Origin: Streptococcus anginosus subsp. whileyi MAS624
GTDB taxonomy: Bacteria; Bacillota; Bacilli; Lactobacillales; Streptococcaceae
Length of the DNA stretch: 64,000 bases
NCBI RefSeq assembly: GCF_000478925.1
Contig: NZ_AP013072.1
Coordinates: 288,501-352,500 of the forward strand
Direction of reading: 5' to 3'
Shown here one piece after another: positions 1 to 9,628 of this stretch; within the stretch, counting starts at the first letter, position 1; every line of letters begins with the position of its first letter. Position numbers and translations under genes: made by a program. The notes below the pieces were generated by a model, which saw only the letters and a list, made by a program, of their open reading frames with translations, did no database searches and was not told the DNA's origin.

Positions 1-1598
1 GTTTTCGTGGTGATTTTGAGGAACGGATGAACAATATTATCAATGATATTGAAGCAGATGGACATGTCATTCTTTTCATTGATGAGCTTCATACTATTAT
101 GGGGTCGGGTAGCGGGATTGACTCGACATTAGATGCAGCGAACATTCTCAAGCCAGCTTTAGCTAGAGGGACGCTCAGAACGGTCGGCGCAACGACACAA
201 GAAGAGTACCAGAAATATATTGAAAAGGACGCAGCTCTTTCACGGAGATTTGCCAAGATTACTATTGAAGAGCCGACGGTAGCTGATAGTATTGCGATTT
301 TACAGGGGCTCAAGAAAAGTTATGAAGAACACCACAAAGTGGTGATTACAGATTCAGCGATTGAGACAGCTGTTAAGTATGCTCATCGTTATCTAACAAG
401 CAAACACCTACCTGACTCGGCGATTGATTTGCTAGATGAAGCTGCTGCAACGGTACAAAATAAAGGTCCACAAAATCATGTGAAAGCAGAATTGAGTGCA
501 GCAGACGAGGCTTTAATGGCAGGCGATTGGAAAAAGGTTGGCGCTTTGTTGGAGAAAGAAAGTCAGCCAATTGTCTACAAACTAAAGGTTAAAGACGAGG
601 ATATTTTGGCAACACTCAGCGGTTTATCGGGCATTCCTGTGCAAAAGTTGACGCAAACAGATGCGAAGAAATACCTTCATTTAGAAAAGGAACTTCACAA
701 ACGGGTCATTGGGCAAAATGAAGCAATTTCTGCTATCAGTCGAGCGATTCGGCGCAATCAATCCGGCATCCGCACCAGCAAACGTCCCATCGGCTCCTTT
801 ATGTTCTTAGGGCCAACCGGGGTCGGAAAAACTGAGCTAGCTAAGGCTTTGGCAGAAGTTCTCTTTGATGACGAAACGGCACTGATTCGTTTTGATATGA
901 GTGAATACATGGAAAAATTTGCTGCCAGTCGCCTTAATGGAGCGCCTCCAGGTTATGTTGGTTATGAAGAAGGGGGCGAATTGACTGAAAAAGTTCGCAA
1001 TCGTCCGTACTCTGTGCTCCTCTTTGATGAGGTAGAAAAAGCTCATCCTGATATTTTCAATGTGCTTCTCCAAGTCTTAGATGACGGGGTGCTGACAGAC
1101 AGCAAGGGGCGTAAGGTGGATTTTTCCAATACCATTATCATTATGACCAGCAATCTTGGTGCGACAAGTTTACGGGACGACAAGACGGTTGGGTTCGGAG
1201 CAAGAGATGTTCGTTTTGATCATGAAAATATGGAAAAACGAATGATGGAAGAGCTAAAGAAAGCTTATCGTCCAGAATTTATTAACCGAATTGATGAAAA
1301 GGTTGTTTTTCACAGTTTGACTAGCGAAGACATGCAGGAAGTAGTGAAAATTATGGTGCAACCGCTCATTTCTAGTCTTGCAGAAAAAGGAATTAAACTC
1401 AAATTCCAGCCGAGTGCTTTGAAGCTTCTAGCTCAAGAGGGCTATGATCCTGAAATGGGAGCTCGTCCATTGCGTCGAATTCTACAAACTCGGGTGGAAG
1501 ACCATTTATCAGAATTACTTTTAGCAGGTGAGCTAAAAACGGGACAAAGCTTAAAAGTCGGTGTCAAGGCTGGAAAATTGAAGTTTGAAGTGCTCTGA
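1..1598 (+). CDS. clpC: ATP-dependent Clp protease ATP-binding subunit ClpC (partial, 5' end outside window)
   Basis: This is a Clp/Hsp100 AAA+ unfoldase that feeds substrates to ClpP in the cytoplasm. The reading frame is already open at base 3, so the N-terminal domain and the first Walker A lie left of the window. What remains is the Walker B of the first ATPase module ([11 protein letters not shown]), a short middle region, and a complete second module. The second module has Walker A GPTGVGKT (near 810-835), Walker [14 protein letters not shown] and the C-terminal D2-small domain ending [22 protein letters not shown]. ClpC is preferred over ClpE because this second half resembles the ClpC type. 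Without the N-terminus (ClpE carries a zinc finger there) this remains an inference. The next gene follows after 46 bases. Confidence 0.85.
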   Translation, partial: FRGDFEERMNNIINDIEADGHVILFIDELHTIMGSGSGIDSTLDAANILKPALARGTLRTVGATTQEEYQKYIEKDAALSRRFAKITIEEPTVADSIAILQGLKKSYEEHHKVVITDSAIETAVKYAHRYLTSKHLPDSAIDLLDEAAATVQNKGPQNHVKAELSAADEALMAGDWKKVGALLEKESQPIVYKLKVKDEDILATLSGLSGIPVQKLTQTDAKKYLHLEKELHKRVIGQNEAISAISRAIRRNQSGIRTSKRPIGSFMFLGPTGVGKTELAKALAEVLFDDETALIRFDMSEYMEKFAASRLNGAPPGYVGYEEGGELTEKVRNRPYSVLLFDEVEKAHPDIFNVLLQVLDDGVLTDSKGRKVDFSNTIIIMTSNLGATSLRDDKTVGFGARDVRFDHENMEKRMMEELKKAYRPEFINRIDEKVVFHSLTSEDMQEVVKIMVQPLISSLAEKGIKLKFQPSALKLLAQEGYDPEMGARPLRRILQTRVEDHLSELLLAGELKTGQSLKVGVKAGKLKFEVL

Positions 1599-1644
1599 GT
1601 TTTTATTCGAAGCATTCATCAGGGAATAGATAAGGTATTTTAAT

Positions 1645-2085
1645 ATGGACATTCGTGAAATGGTAGAAGAAGATTACGACCAAGTTTACCAATTATGGCT
1701 GTCATGTGCAGGTATGGGCTTAAATCATTTGGATGATTCTAAGGAGGGGATTGCACAGTTTCTAAAAAGGAACCCTCAAACTTGTCTGGTAGCAGTAGAA
1801 AATCAAATAATTATTGGAGCGATTTTAGTTGGCTTTGATGGTCGAAGGGCATATATCTATCATACAGCTGTTCATCCGAGTTACCGTAGGAGAGGGATTG
1901 CTCGGAAGTTGGTTGAGACAGTTTTAACTGTCTTAGATGAGTTAAAAATTCACAAGGTTGCCTTGGTTGTCTTTAAAAGGAATGCAGAAGGAAACAAGTT
2001 TTGGGAGAAATTAGGATTCTCTGTTCGAGAAGATCTCATTTACCGCAATCAAGCAAGGACTGAAATGACTCGGATAGATACCTAG
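1645..2085 (+). CDS. GNAT family N-acetyltransferase
   Basis: This is a 146-residue single-domain acetyltransferase of the GNAT fold, using acetyl-CoA to acetylate an amine on an unknown substrate. The acetyl-CoA pyrophosphate-binding signature is visible at about residues 77-90 (HPSYRRRGIARKLV). It is followed by the beta-strand and helix with FWEKLGFSVRED typical of the family's last motif. It lies 46 bases after the clpC stop and ends before a shared bidirectional terminator with dusB. The acceptor cannot be predicted from sequence. Confidence 0.8.
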   Translation: MDIREMVEEDYDQVYQLWLSCAGMGLNHLDDSKEGIAQFLKRNPQTCLVAVENQIIIGAILVGFDGRRAYIYHTAVHPSYRRRGIARKLVETVLTVLDELKIHKVALVVFKRNAEGNKFWEKLGFSVREDLIYRNQARTEMTRIDT

Positions 2086-2104
2086 TAGAAATTGCTCTTT
2101 CAAT

Positions 2105-2153
2105 AAAAAGCGCCAACCATTTGGAATAATCTTCCAGATGATTGGTGCTTTTT
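2105..2153. terminator. Bidirectional terminator between the GNAT gene and dusB
   Basis: An imperfect inverted repeat (AAAAAGCGCCAACCATTTGG pairing with the segment ending TTGGTGCTTTTT) carries A-runs on the left and T-runs on the right. It can therefore stop both the plus-strand GNAT transcript and the minus-strand dusB transcript. Confidence 0.8.
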
Positions 2154-2158
2154 GATGT

Positions 2159-3130
2159 TTAGACTTGTAGCAATTCTTCAATTTCTGCAAGACTGTTGGC
2201 TTGGGAAATGGCACCGCGGAGTTTAGCTGCGCCAGCTGTTCCGCGGAGGTAATGAGGAGCTAAGCCGCGAAATTCTCGAACGGCGATATGCTCGCCCTTG
2301 AGGTCAATTAGACGTTTCAAATGATCGTAAGCGACTTGCATTTTATCCTCAAAGCTGAGATCGGGCAGGATTTCTCCTGTTTCAAAATAGTGGTTAATCT
2401 GATGAAAAAGATACGGATTGCCCATAGCAGCGCGCCCAATCATGACAGCGTCAGCACCGACTTCTTCTATGCGTTGTTTGGCATCTTGAACGGTGCGAAT
2501 ATCGCCATTGGCAATGAAAGGAATCTTGGTTAAGGCTTGCGCAACATGGTGGAGAGTTTTAAGATCGGCATGCCCAGTGTACATTTGTTCGCGTGTGCGT
2601 CCGTGCATAGCAAGAGCTGACACACCAGCAGCTTCAGCTGCCAGTGCATTTTCCACAGCTAGTGAGGCGTCTGCCCAACCAGTACGCATTTTCACGGTCA
2701 ACGGAATATCTAGAACAGAACGAACTTTATTGATAATGGAATAGATTTTTTCTGGATCTTTGAGCCATTTTGCCCCAGCTTCGTTTTTGACAATTTTATT
2801 GACGGGGCAGCCCATATTGATGTCTACAATATCTGTTTGGGTATTTTCTTGGATAAACTCGGCTGCACGTGCCAAACTATCTTCGTCACTCCCAAACAAC
2901 TGAATGGAAACGGGATGTTCTCCTTCATCAATATGCAGCATGTGGAGTGTCTTTTCGTTATTGTACTGAATGCCCTTGTCTGAAACCATTTCCATGACGA
3001 CAAGTCCTGCGCCAAGCTCTTTTGCAATTGTCCGAAAAGCCGAATTGGTCACTCCTGCCATAGGAGCGAGAACCGTTCGGTTGGGAATTTTCACATTGCC
3101 AATCAGAAAAGGGGTGTTAAGATTTGTCAC
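2159..3130 (-). CDS. dusB: tRNA-dihydrouridine synthase DusB
   Basis: This FMN-dependent enzyme reduces specific uridines in the tRNA D-loop to dihydrouridine. It carries LAPMAGVT (FMN-binding, residues 21-28) and DINMGCPV with the catalytic Cys near residue 108. It also has [17 protein letters not shown] and NGDI, all in the order expected for the DusB/NifR3 family. I place the start at a GTG (3128-3130), because GGAGG lies nine bases upstream and the protein then begins right before the conserved core, giving 323 residues. A longer in-frame extension exists but would run into hslO. The start overlaps the 3' end of hslO by 14 bases, so the two are translationally coupled. Confidence 0.92.
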   Translation of the reverse strand: MTNLNTPFLIGNVKIPNRTVLAPMAGVTNSAFRTIAKELGAGLVVMEMVSDKGIQYNNEKTLHMLHIDEGEHPVSIQLFGSDEDSLARAAEFIQENTQTDIVDINMGCPVNKIVKNEAGAKWLKDPEKIYSIINKVRSVLDIPLTVKMRTGWADASLAVENALAAEAAGVSALAMHGRTREQMYTGHADLKTLHHVAQALTKIPFIANGDIRTVQDAKQRIEEVGADAVMIGRAAMGNPYLFHQINHYFETGEILPDLSFEDKMQVAYDHLKRLIDLKGEHIAVREFRGLAPHYLRGTAGAAKLRGAISQANSLAEIEELLQV

Positions 3131-3989
3131 GAATGAGTTCCTCCAAATCTTTTTCGTCAAAATGATATGTGCTTTGGCAGAATTGGCAAGTGATTTCAGC
3201 ACCGTGGTCTTCATCTCGCATTTCTTCAAGATCTGACTTAGGTAGGCTTGAGAGGGCATTTAAAAACCGATCTTTGCTGCAATCACATTGGAAGCGGAGT
3301 TCTTCTTCTGACAATCGTTTGTAAAGTTCGTTGCCGTAGATAGCTGAAAGCAGGGCTTCAATATGGTTTTCGGATTCTAAAAGTGTTGAAATAGCAGGCA
3401 TTTCTTGGATTCGCTTTTCAAAGCGAGCGATTTCTTCTTCTTTGGCACCAGGAAGGACTTGCAAGAGGAAACCACCAGCAACCTTGACCTTGTCATTGGC
3501 ATCTAGTAGAACATTTAACCCGACAGCTGACGGAGTTTGCTGGCTTTCTGTTAGATAGAATGCCAAATCTTCGCCAATCTCACCAGATACAAGTGGTGTC
3601 ATAGAATGATAAGGATTTCCAGTTCCATAGTCTGTAATGACGAGGAATTCGCCATTTCCAACGAATGGTCCGACCAGCACTTCGCCAGTCGCGGTTTTTT
3701 TAATGTCTACGCCGGGATTTTGCACATAACCTTTGACCGTACCTTTTGTATCTGCAACGGTGATAATAGCACCGAGAGAGCTTGTTCCCAGCACTTTGAC
3801 GGTGATTTTTGTATCTCCTTTTTCGTTTGCTGCAAGAATTTGACTGGCAATGAGCGTGCGACCTAGTGCTACAGTTGAGCTGGCCTGAGTATGATGTTTT
3901 TCTTGAGCTGTCCGAACGGTTTCAGTACTGTCTAGTACATAAGCTCGGAAAGCTCCGTTTTCTGAAATTGTTTTAATAATCTTGTCCAT
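3117..3989 (-). CDS. hslO: Redox-regulated chaperone Hsp33
   Basis: Hsp33 is a cytoplasmic holdase chaperone switched on by oxidation of its zinc-bound cysteines. The C-terminal redox switch is intact, with a CxC pair at about residues 235/237 and a CxxC pair at about 268/271 (CQFC). The N-terminal core begins [19 protein letters not shown] use the ATG at 3989 rather than an in-frame ATG 27 codons upstream, because the core begins there and the extension is low-complexity. It is the first gene of a two-gene unit with dusB, as in many streptococci. Confidence 0.93.
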   Translation of the reverse strand: MDKIIKTISENGAFRAYVLDSTETVRTAQEKHHTQASSTVALGRTLIASQILAANEKGDTKITVKVLGTSSLGAIITVADTKGTVKGYVQNPGVDIKKTATGEVLVGPFVGNGEFLVITDYGTGNPYHSMTPLVSGEIGEDLAFYLTESQQTPSAVGLNVLLDANDKVKVAGGFLLQVLPGAKEEEIARFEKRIQEMPAISTLLESENHIEALLSAIYGNELYKRLSEEELRFQCDCSKDRFLNALSSLPKSDLEEMRDEDHGAEITCQFCQSTYHFDEKDLEELIRDKS

Positions 3990-4009
3990 ACCCTTTATTG
4001 TAACATAAA

Positions 4010-4200
4010 AAAAGAAAAGGGAGCGGGACAAAAATCGGTATTTCGTAAGAAATTGATTTTGTTCTCCCACCCCGCATAGTTGACGAGGCTGTTGTCATTC
4101 TTTGCGTAGCAAGGAGTGACAACCACCAAGCACCTATTTCGTTTCGATAAAAAAATAGTATATCGTAAGAATTTAGGAAACTTTTGTCTCAGACTCTATT
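4010..4200. repeat. Intergenic hairpin repeat (streptococcal GGGACAAAA type)
   Basis: The spacer between telA and hslO holds a long imperfect inverted repeat. The left arm is GAGCGGGACAAAAATC and the right arm GATTTTGTTCTCCCACC. A second hairpin at 4092-4122 (TTGTCATTCTTTGC with GCAAGGAGTGACAA) follows. A final TTTTGTCTC echoes the left arm. Related GGGACAAAA/GGGGCAGAA elements occur near 54476-54640 and 63085-63135 in this window, so it is a dispersed intergenic repeat rather than a gene. Confidence 0.6.
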
Positions 4201-4209
4201 TCCAGTCCA

Positions 4210-5481
4210 TTAGCTTTCGTTTGTAGTCCGTTCATCCACTTCTTTTTGAGTTTCTTTTCCCTGATCTAGCAGAGCCTGGATAATCTTTTGGTCGCGTAGT
4301 TTAACAGAGTCGTTAATGGTTTCAGCGGATTGGATCACAGTCGCTTCAAGGAGAGCGCGTTTCTCCCGTCCTTTGTCAATGGCTTCGATAATACCTTGGT
4401 TTTGAGCGACTAAGCTTTCAGCCAACTTAGTAACAGATTCGACAGCAATTGTTGGATTTTGCGAGATTCTCTCCATTTGTGGAATGACTTCTTTGCTGGT
4501 TTCAGCCAGCATTTGAAGCGCTGCATTGTTGGCATTAGAAATGGCGTCCGCTACCTGACCAGATTTCATTGATTGTTGCAAAATACCTAGTTGAGCAATA
4601 GAGAGCTTCATGGTCGGAATGGTGTTGCGACGGAGCATGCCGAGTTTTTGGCGCATATCAGAAGACACCTTCACGAGATTACGCATTTGCGGGGTAGTGG
4701 CCCAAGCAACATACAGACGGCTGATGTATTCAGTGTGTTGCTGTTCCAATGTATTGACAACTTCAGTCAAGCGGGCCAATTCTTGTGATTTGGTTTGGTA
4801 ATCTAGAGTGGCGGTATCTAATTGTGCCACTTCATTTTGAAGAGTCAAGGCACGCGCACCAGCTTCTCTTTGACTGGCTTCGATAAAGGAAATGACACCG
4901 ACTAGATTTTCAATGGATTTGGTATTATCTTCAATCAACATCTCAGCAGAAACGATATTGCGTGCGAGTACATCTTCTTGCTTGACGACAGTAGCAGCCA
5001 TTCCGTCCATTTTTTGCTCGATATTTTGTGAATTAAAATAGAACTCTTGCAAGGTATTCTTGCTTTGTTTAAAGAGTTTTTCTAAGAAATTTGGCTTTTT
5101 ATCTAGTTCTGCAATTTGAGCATCCTTGTACTTAGCAACAAAACCATTTAACTCTTTATTAGTGTTTTTTAGCAATTCATCGACTTGTGGGATTTGAAGT
5201 TTCTTTTGCTCGGCTAAAATACGGTTGACAGTGTTATTAACATCTTCGACCGCGGCTTGTCCAAAATCTAAAAGAGCATTTTGGTCGGAAATAAAGTTAT
5301 CTACCAATTGTGGGGCTTTTGCCATGATAGCATTTTGTTGTTCAGGAGTTAATTTTTCCAAAAAAGTTAACTGCCCATTTGCTTGGGTTTTGGTTGATTC
5401 AATAATCTCGGTGGTTTTATCCGTTTTCGTAATGGCATTGTTAGCGATTTTGTCAATGTCGAAGTTAAATTCTTGGCTCAT
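4210..5481 (-). CDS. telA: TelA-family toxic anion resistance protein
   Basis: This 423-residue soluble, largely alpha-helical protein belongs to the TelA/KlaA family (toxic anion resistance). It has long heptad-rich stretches and the family core with RLYVAWATTPQMRNLVKVSSDMRQKLGMLRR split over residues 245-290. Homologues have been linked to tellurite and envelope-stress tolerance, but the biochemical role is not established. It sits 17 bases downstream of the xpaC-like gene, the usual xpaC-telA pairing, and the two are presumably one transcript. The symbol follows the family and is not proof of tellurite resistance. Confidence 0.85.
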   Translation of the reverse strand: MSQEFNFDIDKIANNAITKTDKTTEIIESTKTQANGQLTFLEKLTPEQQNAIMAKAPQLVDNFISDQNALLDFGQAAVEDVNNTVNRILAEQKKLQIPQVDELLKNTNKELNGFVAKYKDAQIAELDKKPNFLEKLFKQSKNTLQEFYFNSQNIEQKMDGMAATVVKQEDVLARNIVSAEMLIEDNTKSIENLVGVISFIEASQREAGARALTLQNEVAQLDTATLDYQTKSQELARLTEVVNTLEQQHTEYISRLYVAWATTPQMRNLVKVSSDMRQKLGMLRRNTIPTMKLSIAQLGILQQSMKSGQVADAISNANNAALQMLAETSKEVIPQMERISQNPTIAVESVTKLAESLVAQNQGIIEAIDKGREKRALLEATVIQSAETINDSVKLRDQKIIQALLDQGKETQKEVDERTTNES

Positions 5482-5498
5482 AAGGTCTCCTTTTGATG

Positions 5499-6317
5499 TT
5501 ATAGTTCTGTGTTCGTCTCTTTTTTAGTTAAAATCCGCAAGCTGATATCAAAATCTCGTAAATCAGCCTCGTTGAGCTGACGGAGTGTTTCATCCAAGTC
5601 TAAATCAAACTGCTCAATAGCCGCTTTGGCACTGGAGAGCCGTTCCTTGGCATTGTAAGAATCTTTCGGGGAAGCCTTGATTTTTAGGTAGCCCTCCAAA
5701 ATATCCTCATAATGCTCCATTTGAGATTGGTGGATAGCAGTTAATTCTTCCTTATTGTTGCTTTCTGATTGAGAAATTTTCTTGAGAATAGCTTCATGGT
5801 CGGTTTGGATATTGTGAATGGTTTCGAGCAATTCTGGTGCTAATTCTTCAAGGCTTGTCTTTGTACTCTCAGCATCTTGCGTGCGGAGGTTGTAAAGTTG
5901 AGCATGAATGTCTGCTGTTACGTCTTGAACTTTCCGTTGAATCCGTTGGTAAATCTCAGGTGAGATATGTTTTCTCAAGGTATCAGTCCGACCTTGGATA
6001 TAGCTTAATTGAGGCAAAAGCTGTTCAGCTAACTGTTGGTATTTTTCATAAGCCTTTTCTTCCAGATAAGCATCTAATTGTTTGATTCGACTATCTGCAG
6101 CTCTGATTTCCTGTTTCAAATCTTCAATTTGCTGACTGGCGCTGGGCTCTGTGATTTTTTTCGGTTTATGAGTTGCATAGTAGTAAATTCCGTAGCCTAT
6201 GCCGATGGAAAGAAGGATTGGAATGAGGTACTGTATAATAATACCAACTGCGATAAGAATAAGCAGTATACCGATCCATCTTCTAGAACGTATATTTCTA
6301 TAATCTCTTCTGGACAT
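5499..6317 (-). CDS. XpaC-family membrane protein
   Basis: This is a 272-residue protein with two closely spaced hydrophobic segments near the N-terminus (about residues 14-50, WIGILLILIAVGIIIQYLIP and the following GIGYGIYYY). A charged, coiled-coil-prone cytoplasmic region makes up the rest. This is the architecture of XpaC, annotated in Bacillus as 5-bromo-4-chloroindolyl phosphate hydrolysis protein. That activity name reflects a plate phenotype, not a known reaction. It is first in a two-gene unit with telA. Confidence 0.75.
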   Translation of the reverse strand: MSRRDYRNIRSRRWIGILLILIAVGIIIQYLIPILLSIGIGYGIYYYATHKPKKITEPSASQQIEDLKQEIRAADSRIKQLDAYLEEKAYEKYQQLAEQLLPQLSYIQGRTDTLRKHISPEIYQRIQRKVQDVTADIHAQLYNLRTQDAESTKTSLEELAPELLETIHNIQTDHEAILKKISQSESNNKEELTAIHQSQMEHYEDILEGYLKIKASPKDSYNAKERLSSAKAAIEQFDLDLDETLRQLNEADLRDFDISLRILTKKETNTEL

Positions 6318-6457
6318 AAATTATCTAATCCCGTTTCTTCTGAAGTTTCTAAGTCTATTTTAGCATAAAAAAGCATCGAAGACGGTACTGAACAATATTT
6401 TTAATAAAAAGTTTGGCTGAAAATAATCATGGACTGCTCAGATTTTTCAAAAATTTC

Positions 6458-6488
6458 TTGACTTAGAGTGCACTCCAAGGTATATAAT
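6458..6488 (+). promoter_or_regulatory. MerR/AdhR-type promoter with overlapping operator upstream of the first alcohol dehydrogenase
   Basis: TTGACT and TATAAT are separated by 19 bp, the overlong spacer typical of promoters untwisted by MerR-family activators. The spacer carries the near-perfect palindrome CTTAGAGTGCACTCCAAG. The regulator gene at 7616 in the same operon is the likely ligand. Confidence 0.85.
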
Positions 6489-6559
6489 AAAAGTGTAAAT
6501 ATTTTATCTTTTTGATGAATGTGGAGCATCATCTTTTTAATAGAGAAAGGAGCAATAAG

Positions 6560-7600
6560 ATGAAAGCAGCAGTTTTTGTAGAACCAGGGAAAATGGAGGT
6601 AAGAGAGGTTGCGCGTCCGCAGTTGGAAAAGGAAACGGATGCGATTATCCGAATTGTCAGAGCTTGTGTATGTGGTTCTGACTTGTGGTGGTTTCGTGGC
6701 ATTTCTAAGCGTGAGCCAAACACATTAGCGGGTCACGAAGCGATTGGTGTGGTAGAAGAAGTTGGATCAGCTGTGACGGATATAAAAGCAGGTGATTTTG
6801 TCGTTGTACCCTTTACTCATGGCTGCGGGCATTGTGCGGCTTGTCGTGCTGGCTTTGATGGTAATTGCTTAAATATGGAAGGTGGAGGAAATGCTGGCTA
6901 CCAAGGAGAGTACCTTCGCTTTACAAATGCCAATTGGGCTTTGGTTAAAATTCCAGGACAGCCAGAGGATTATTCTGATGATATGTTGAATTCACTCTTG
7001 ACTTTGGCTGATGTAATGGCGACGGGTTATCATGCGGCAAAGACAGCTGAAGTAAAGGCAGAAGATACAGTCGTTGTTATGGGAGACGGAGCCGTTGGTT
7101 TGTGCGGTGTCATTGCTGCCAAGCTATTAGGGGCTAAACGGATTATTGCGATGAGCCGCCATGCAGATCGCCAGACACTAGCACGTGAATTTGGTGCGAC
7201 TGATATTGTTGCAGAACGGGGTGATGAAGCTGTTGAGAAAGTCCTTCAATTGACTGATGGAGCAGGTGCAGATGCCGTCTTAGAATGTGTTGGAACAGAA
7301 CAATCTGTGGATACGGCTACTAAAATTGCTCGTCCAGGCGCTGTTGTTGGTCGTGTCGGAGTACCGCAAAAAGCAGAAATGAACACCAATAATCTTTTCT
7401 GGAAGAATATTGGGCTACGCGGAGGAATTGCGTCTGTTACGACTTATGACAAAGAAGTTTTGCTAGATGCCGTTTTAAAAGGTCGCATTGAGCCGGGGAA
7501 AGTCTTTACCAAACGCTTTACTTTGGATACGATTCAAGAAGCCTATGAAGCAATGGACAAGCGTGAAGCAATTAAGTCGTTGGTTATCATCGGACAATAA
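6560..7600 (+). CDS. Zinc-dependent alcohol dehydrogenase (AdhC/AdhB-like)
   Basis: This medium-chain zinc dehydrogenase has 346 residues. The catalytic zinc ligands are visible in CVCGSDLWW and GHEAIG. The structural-zinc cysteines lie in HGCGHCAACRAGFDGNC. The nucleotide-binding motif is VVMGDGAVGLCGV, so the last Gly of the classical GxGxxG is preserved. I use the ATG at 6560, which follows AAAGGAG. An in-frame ATG 16 codons upstream has no site and lies within the mRNA leader. It heads a likely operon with the MerR regulator (16 bases on) and the CMD-like gene. In related Gram-positive islands such enzymes help detoxify formaldehyde or other aldehydes. The substrate here is inferred. Confidence 0.88.
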   Translation: MKAAVFVEPGKMEVREVARPQLEKETDAIIRIVRACVCGSDLWWFRGISKREPNTLAGHEAIGVVEEVGSAVTDIKAGDFVVVPFTHGCGHCAACRAGFDGNCLNMEGGGNAGYQGEYLRFTNANWALVKIPGQPEDYSDDMLNSLLTLADVMATGYHAAKTAEVKAEDTVVVMGDGAVGLCGVIAAKLLGAKRIIAMSRHADRQTLAREFGATDIVAERGDEAVEKVLQLTDGAGADAVLECVGTEQSVDTATKIARPGAVVGRVGVPQKAEMNTNNLFWKNIGLRGGIASVTTYDKEVLLDAVLKGRIEPGKVFTKRFTLDTIQEAYEAMDKREAIKSLVIIGQ

Positions 7601-7615
7601 CAAAAGAGGTCTTGA

Positions 7616-8008
7616 ATGAATATTAAGAAAGTGAGTGAATTGACAGGGATAACGGCTGATACGATTCGGTATTATGAGCGGATCGGTCTCATTCCTCCTG
7701 TTCCACGAAATCAAGCAGGCATTCGGGATTTTAGCCAGCATGATATTGATATTTTGGAATTTGTCCGTTGCTTTAAAAAGGCTGGAATGTCCGTGGAAAG
7801 TTTGATTGATTATATTGGTTTGCTGGATAAAGGAGAGGTTAGTATTTCAGCTCGCTTGGCTATTTTGCAAGATGAGAAAGAAAAACTGGAAGAGCGTGTC
7901 AATCAGCTACAGCAAACCTTAGACCGTTTGAATTACAAAATTGAAAATTATAAAAATAAAATTGTTCCTATAGAAAAAGAGCTTTTTGAAGAAAAAGGAG
8001 ACGAATAA
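7616..8008 (+). CDS. MerR-family regulator, AdhR/NmlR-like
   Basis: This 130-residue regulator has a MerR winged HTH at residues 1-70 (KVSELTGITADTIRYYERIGLIPP) and a dimerisation coiled coil at about 80-125. A single cysteine sits at residue 52 (VRCFKKAG), the position used by AdhR of Bacillus subtilis to sense formaldehyde and methylglyoxal. It lacks the C-terminal cysteine metal-binding loops of MerR or ZntR, which supports electrophile sensing rather than metal sensing. The gene sits between the dehydrogenase and a CMD-like gene, and two matching operators flank the operon (6458 and 8348). Autoregulation plus activation of both dehydrogenase promoters is a reasonable inference. Confidence 0.88.
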   Translation: MNIKKVSELTGITADTIRYYERIGLIPPVPRNQAGIRDFSQHDIDILEFVRCFKKAGMSVESLIDYIGLLDKGEVSISARLAILQDEKEKLEERVNQLQQTLDRLNYKIENYKNKIVPIEKELFEEKGDE

Positions 8009-8325
8009 TGGCAAAAAAACAAACAGCGGGTCGCGACAATCTAGGAGAATTTGCTCCTAAATTTGCAGAGTTAAATGATGATGTCCTCTTTGGGCAAGTT
8101 TGGTCAAGAGAGGAAGAGCTGTCGCCTAAACTTCGTTCCATTGTGACAGTATCGGTTCTGATGACTGCTGGCAATTTCGAGCAGTTGGAACATCATCTAG
8201 CTTTCGCCAAGTCAAATGGGGTAACCAAGGAAGAAATAGCTGAAATCATTACCCATGCAGCTTTTTATATGGGTTGGCCTAAGGCTTGGTCTGCATTTAA
8301 CCGTGCAAAAGAGATTTGGAAATAA
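8008..8325 (+). CDS. Carboxymuconolactone decarboxylase-family protein
   Basis: This 105-residue all-helical protein is of the CMD/AhpD superfamily. The core reads SPKLRSIVTVSVLMTAGNFEQL and then HHLAFAKSNGVTKEEIAEIITHAAFYMGWP. The CxxC pair of AhpD peroxidases is absent, so it is a decarboxylase-like or uncharacterised member and not a thiol peroxidase. Its start overlaps the regulator's stop by one base (TAATG), showing translational coupling. The same trio (zinc dehydrogenase, AdhR-like regulator, CMD protein) is known in B. subtilis aldehyde-response loci. Confidence 0.85.
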   Translation: MAKKQTAGRDNLGEFAPKFAELNDDVLFGQVWSREEELSPKLRSIVTVSVLMTAGNFEQLEHHLAFAKSNGVTKEEIAEIITHAAFYMGWPKAWSAFNRAKEIWK

Positions 8326-8347
8326 AATATGTGAAAAATAGAACCTC

Positions 8348-8378
8348 TTGGCTTATAGTGAACTCCAAGTGGTATACT
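8348..8378 (+). promoter_or_regulatory. Second MerR/AdhR-type promoter, upstream of the decayed dehydrogenase
   Basis: TTGGCT and TATACT are separated by 19 bp, with ATAGTGAACTCCAAG in the spacer. This is the same layout and half-site (ACTCCAAG) as the promoter at 6458. The following leader is about 145 bases long. Confidence 0.75.
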
Positions 8379-8526
8379 GTTTTTGAGAAGGATATACCTA
8401 TTTATACAAGCATAACCTGTAGTTACTGGAATAATGTTTGAATTGTATTTACAAGTATTATGTGTTGTGATTGATGTAAAGCGATATATAATTCTTCTAT
8501 TTTAATAAAGGAAACGGAGAAATAAA

Positions 8527-9506
8527 ATGAGAACAACTGTCTTTATGAAGCCTGGTCAAGTAGCTGTCAAAGAAGTAGATATGCCAAAGATTATGGAAAA
8601 AGATGATGTGATTTTGCGAGTGGTTCGCACCTGTGTCTGTGGTTCGGATTTGTGGAATTATCGGGGGATGATGCTAAAGAAGAAGGCTCCATGAACTCTG
8701 GGCACGAAGTAATCGGTATCGTAGAAGAAGCAGGCGAAGACATTACGACTTTTAAAAAAGGAAATTTTGTCATTGCGCCATTCATTCATGGCTGTGGGCA
8801 TTGTGCGGCTTGTGAAGCTGGATTTGAAGGGGATTGTCAAGGACATGCAATGAGTGAAAACTTCTCTTCTGGCTACCAAGCAGAATATGTTCGTTATCAA
8901 TATGCAAATTGGTCATTGATTAAGATTCCGGAACAACCAAGTGATTATACGGAAGGCATGATTGCCAACTTCATGGCGCTTGCGGATGTGATGCCAACAG
9001 GTTACCACGCTGCGCGTGTAGCACATGTGAAAACAGGTGATACAGTTGCTATTGTTGGTGACGAAGCTGTTGGACTTTGTGCTGTTATTGCTGCAAAATT
9101 ACGTGGTGCAAAACGCATTATCATCATGAGCCGTCATGAAGATCGTCAGAAATTAGCTCTTGAATTCGGTGCAACAGATATTGTTGCAGAACGTGGTGAA
9201 GAAGGGATTGCTAAGGTCAAAGAATTAACCAACGGTGCTGGCTGCGATGCTGTTTTGGAATGTGTCGGAACGCCTCATACAGGAGACATCAATATCGGTG
9301 ACTACTGGATGGTCAACTTGGCAATGGCTGGCGGACCGGCTTCTTGTACAACTTATGACAAAGAAATCTTACTAAAAGCAGTTCTAGACGGTCGAATCAA
9401 TCCTGATAAAGTTTTCACTCAATCTTACAAATTGGAAGACATTTACCAAGCCTACAAAGACATGGCTGACAGAAAAACGATTAAAGCCATGATTGTGATG
9501 AATTAA
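8527..9506 (+). pseudogene. Second zinc alcohol dehydrogenase, broken by a frameshift and an internal deletion
   Basis: Translation from the ATG at 8527 (after GGAG) gives MRTTVFMKPGQVAVKEV and then CVCGSDLWNYRG, clearly paralogous to the dehydrogenase at 6560. At the five-G run near 8661 the frame shifts. Restoring one G rejoins it to GHEVIGIVEEAGE and HGCGHCAACEAGF downstream. A second lesion is an in-frame loss of about 20 codons after VLECVGT near 9270. There the paralogue has the end of the nucleotide-binding fold, while this copy jumps straight to PHTGDINIGD. With the G restored the protein would have 326 residues, against 346 for its paralogue. The zinc ligands are otherwise kept. Two independent lesions make this a real pseudogene even if the G-run change were a sequencing error. 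Confidence 0.85.
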
Positions 9507-9628
9507 GAATTCTGAAAGAAGTTGGTATAATCCGGCCTCTTTTATGATTGTGAATGTTAGTTCAATAGTTCTCAAATACCTTCATTTTTGATAAAATAAA
9601 AGAAAAGCAGTTAAAAAGGGAGAAAGTC

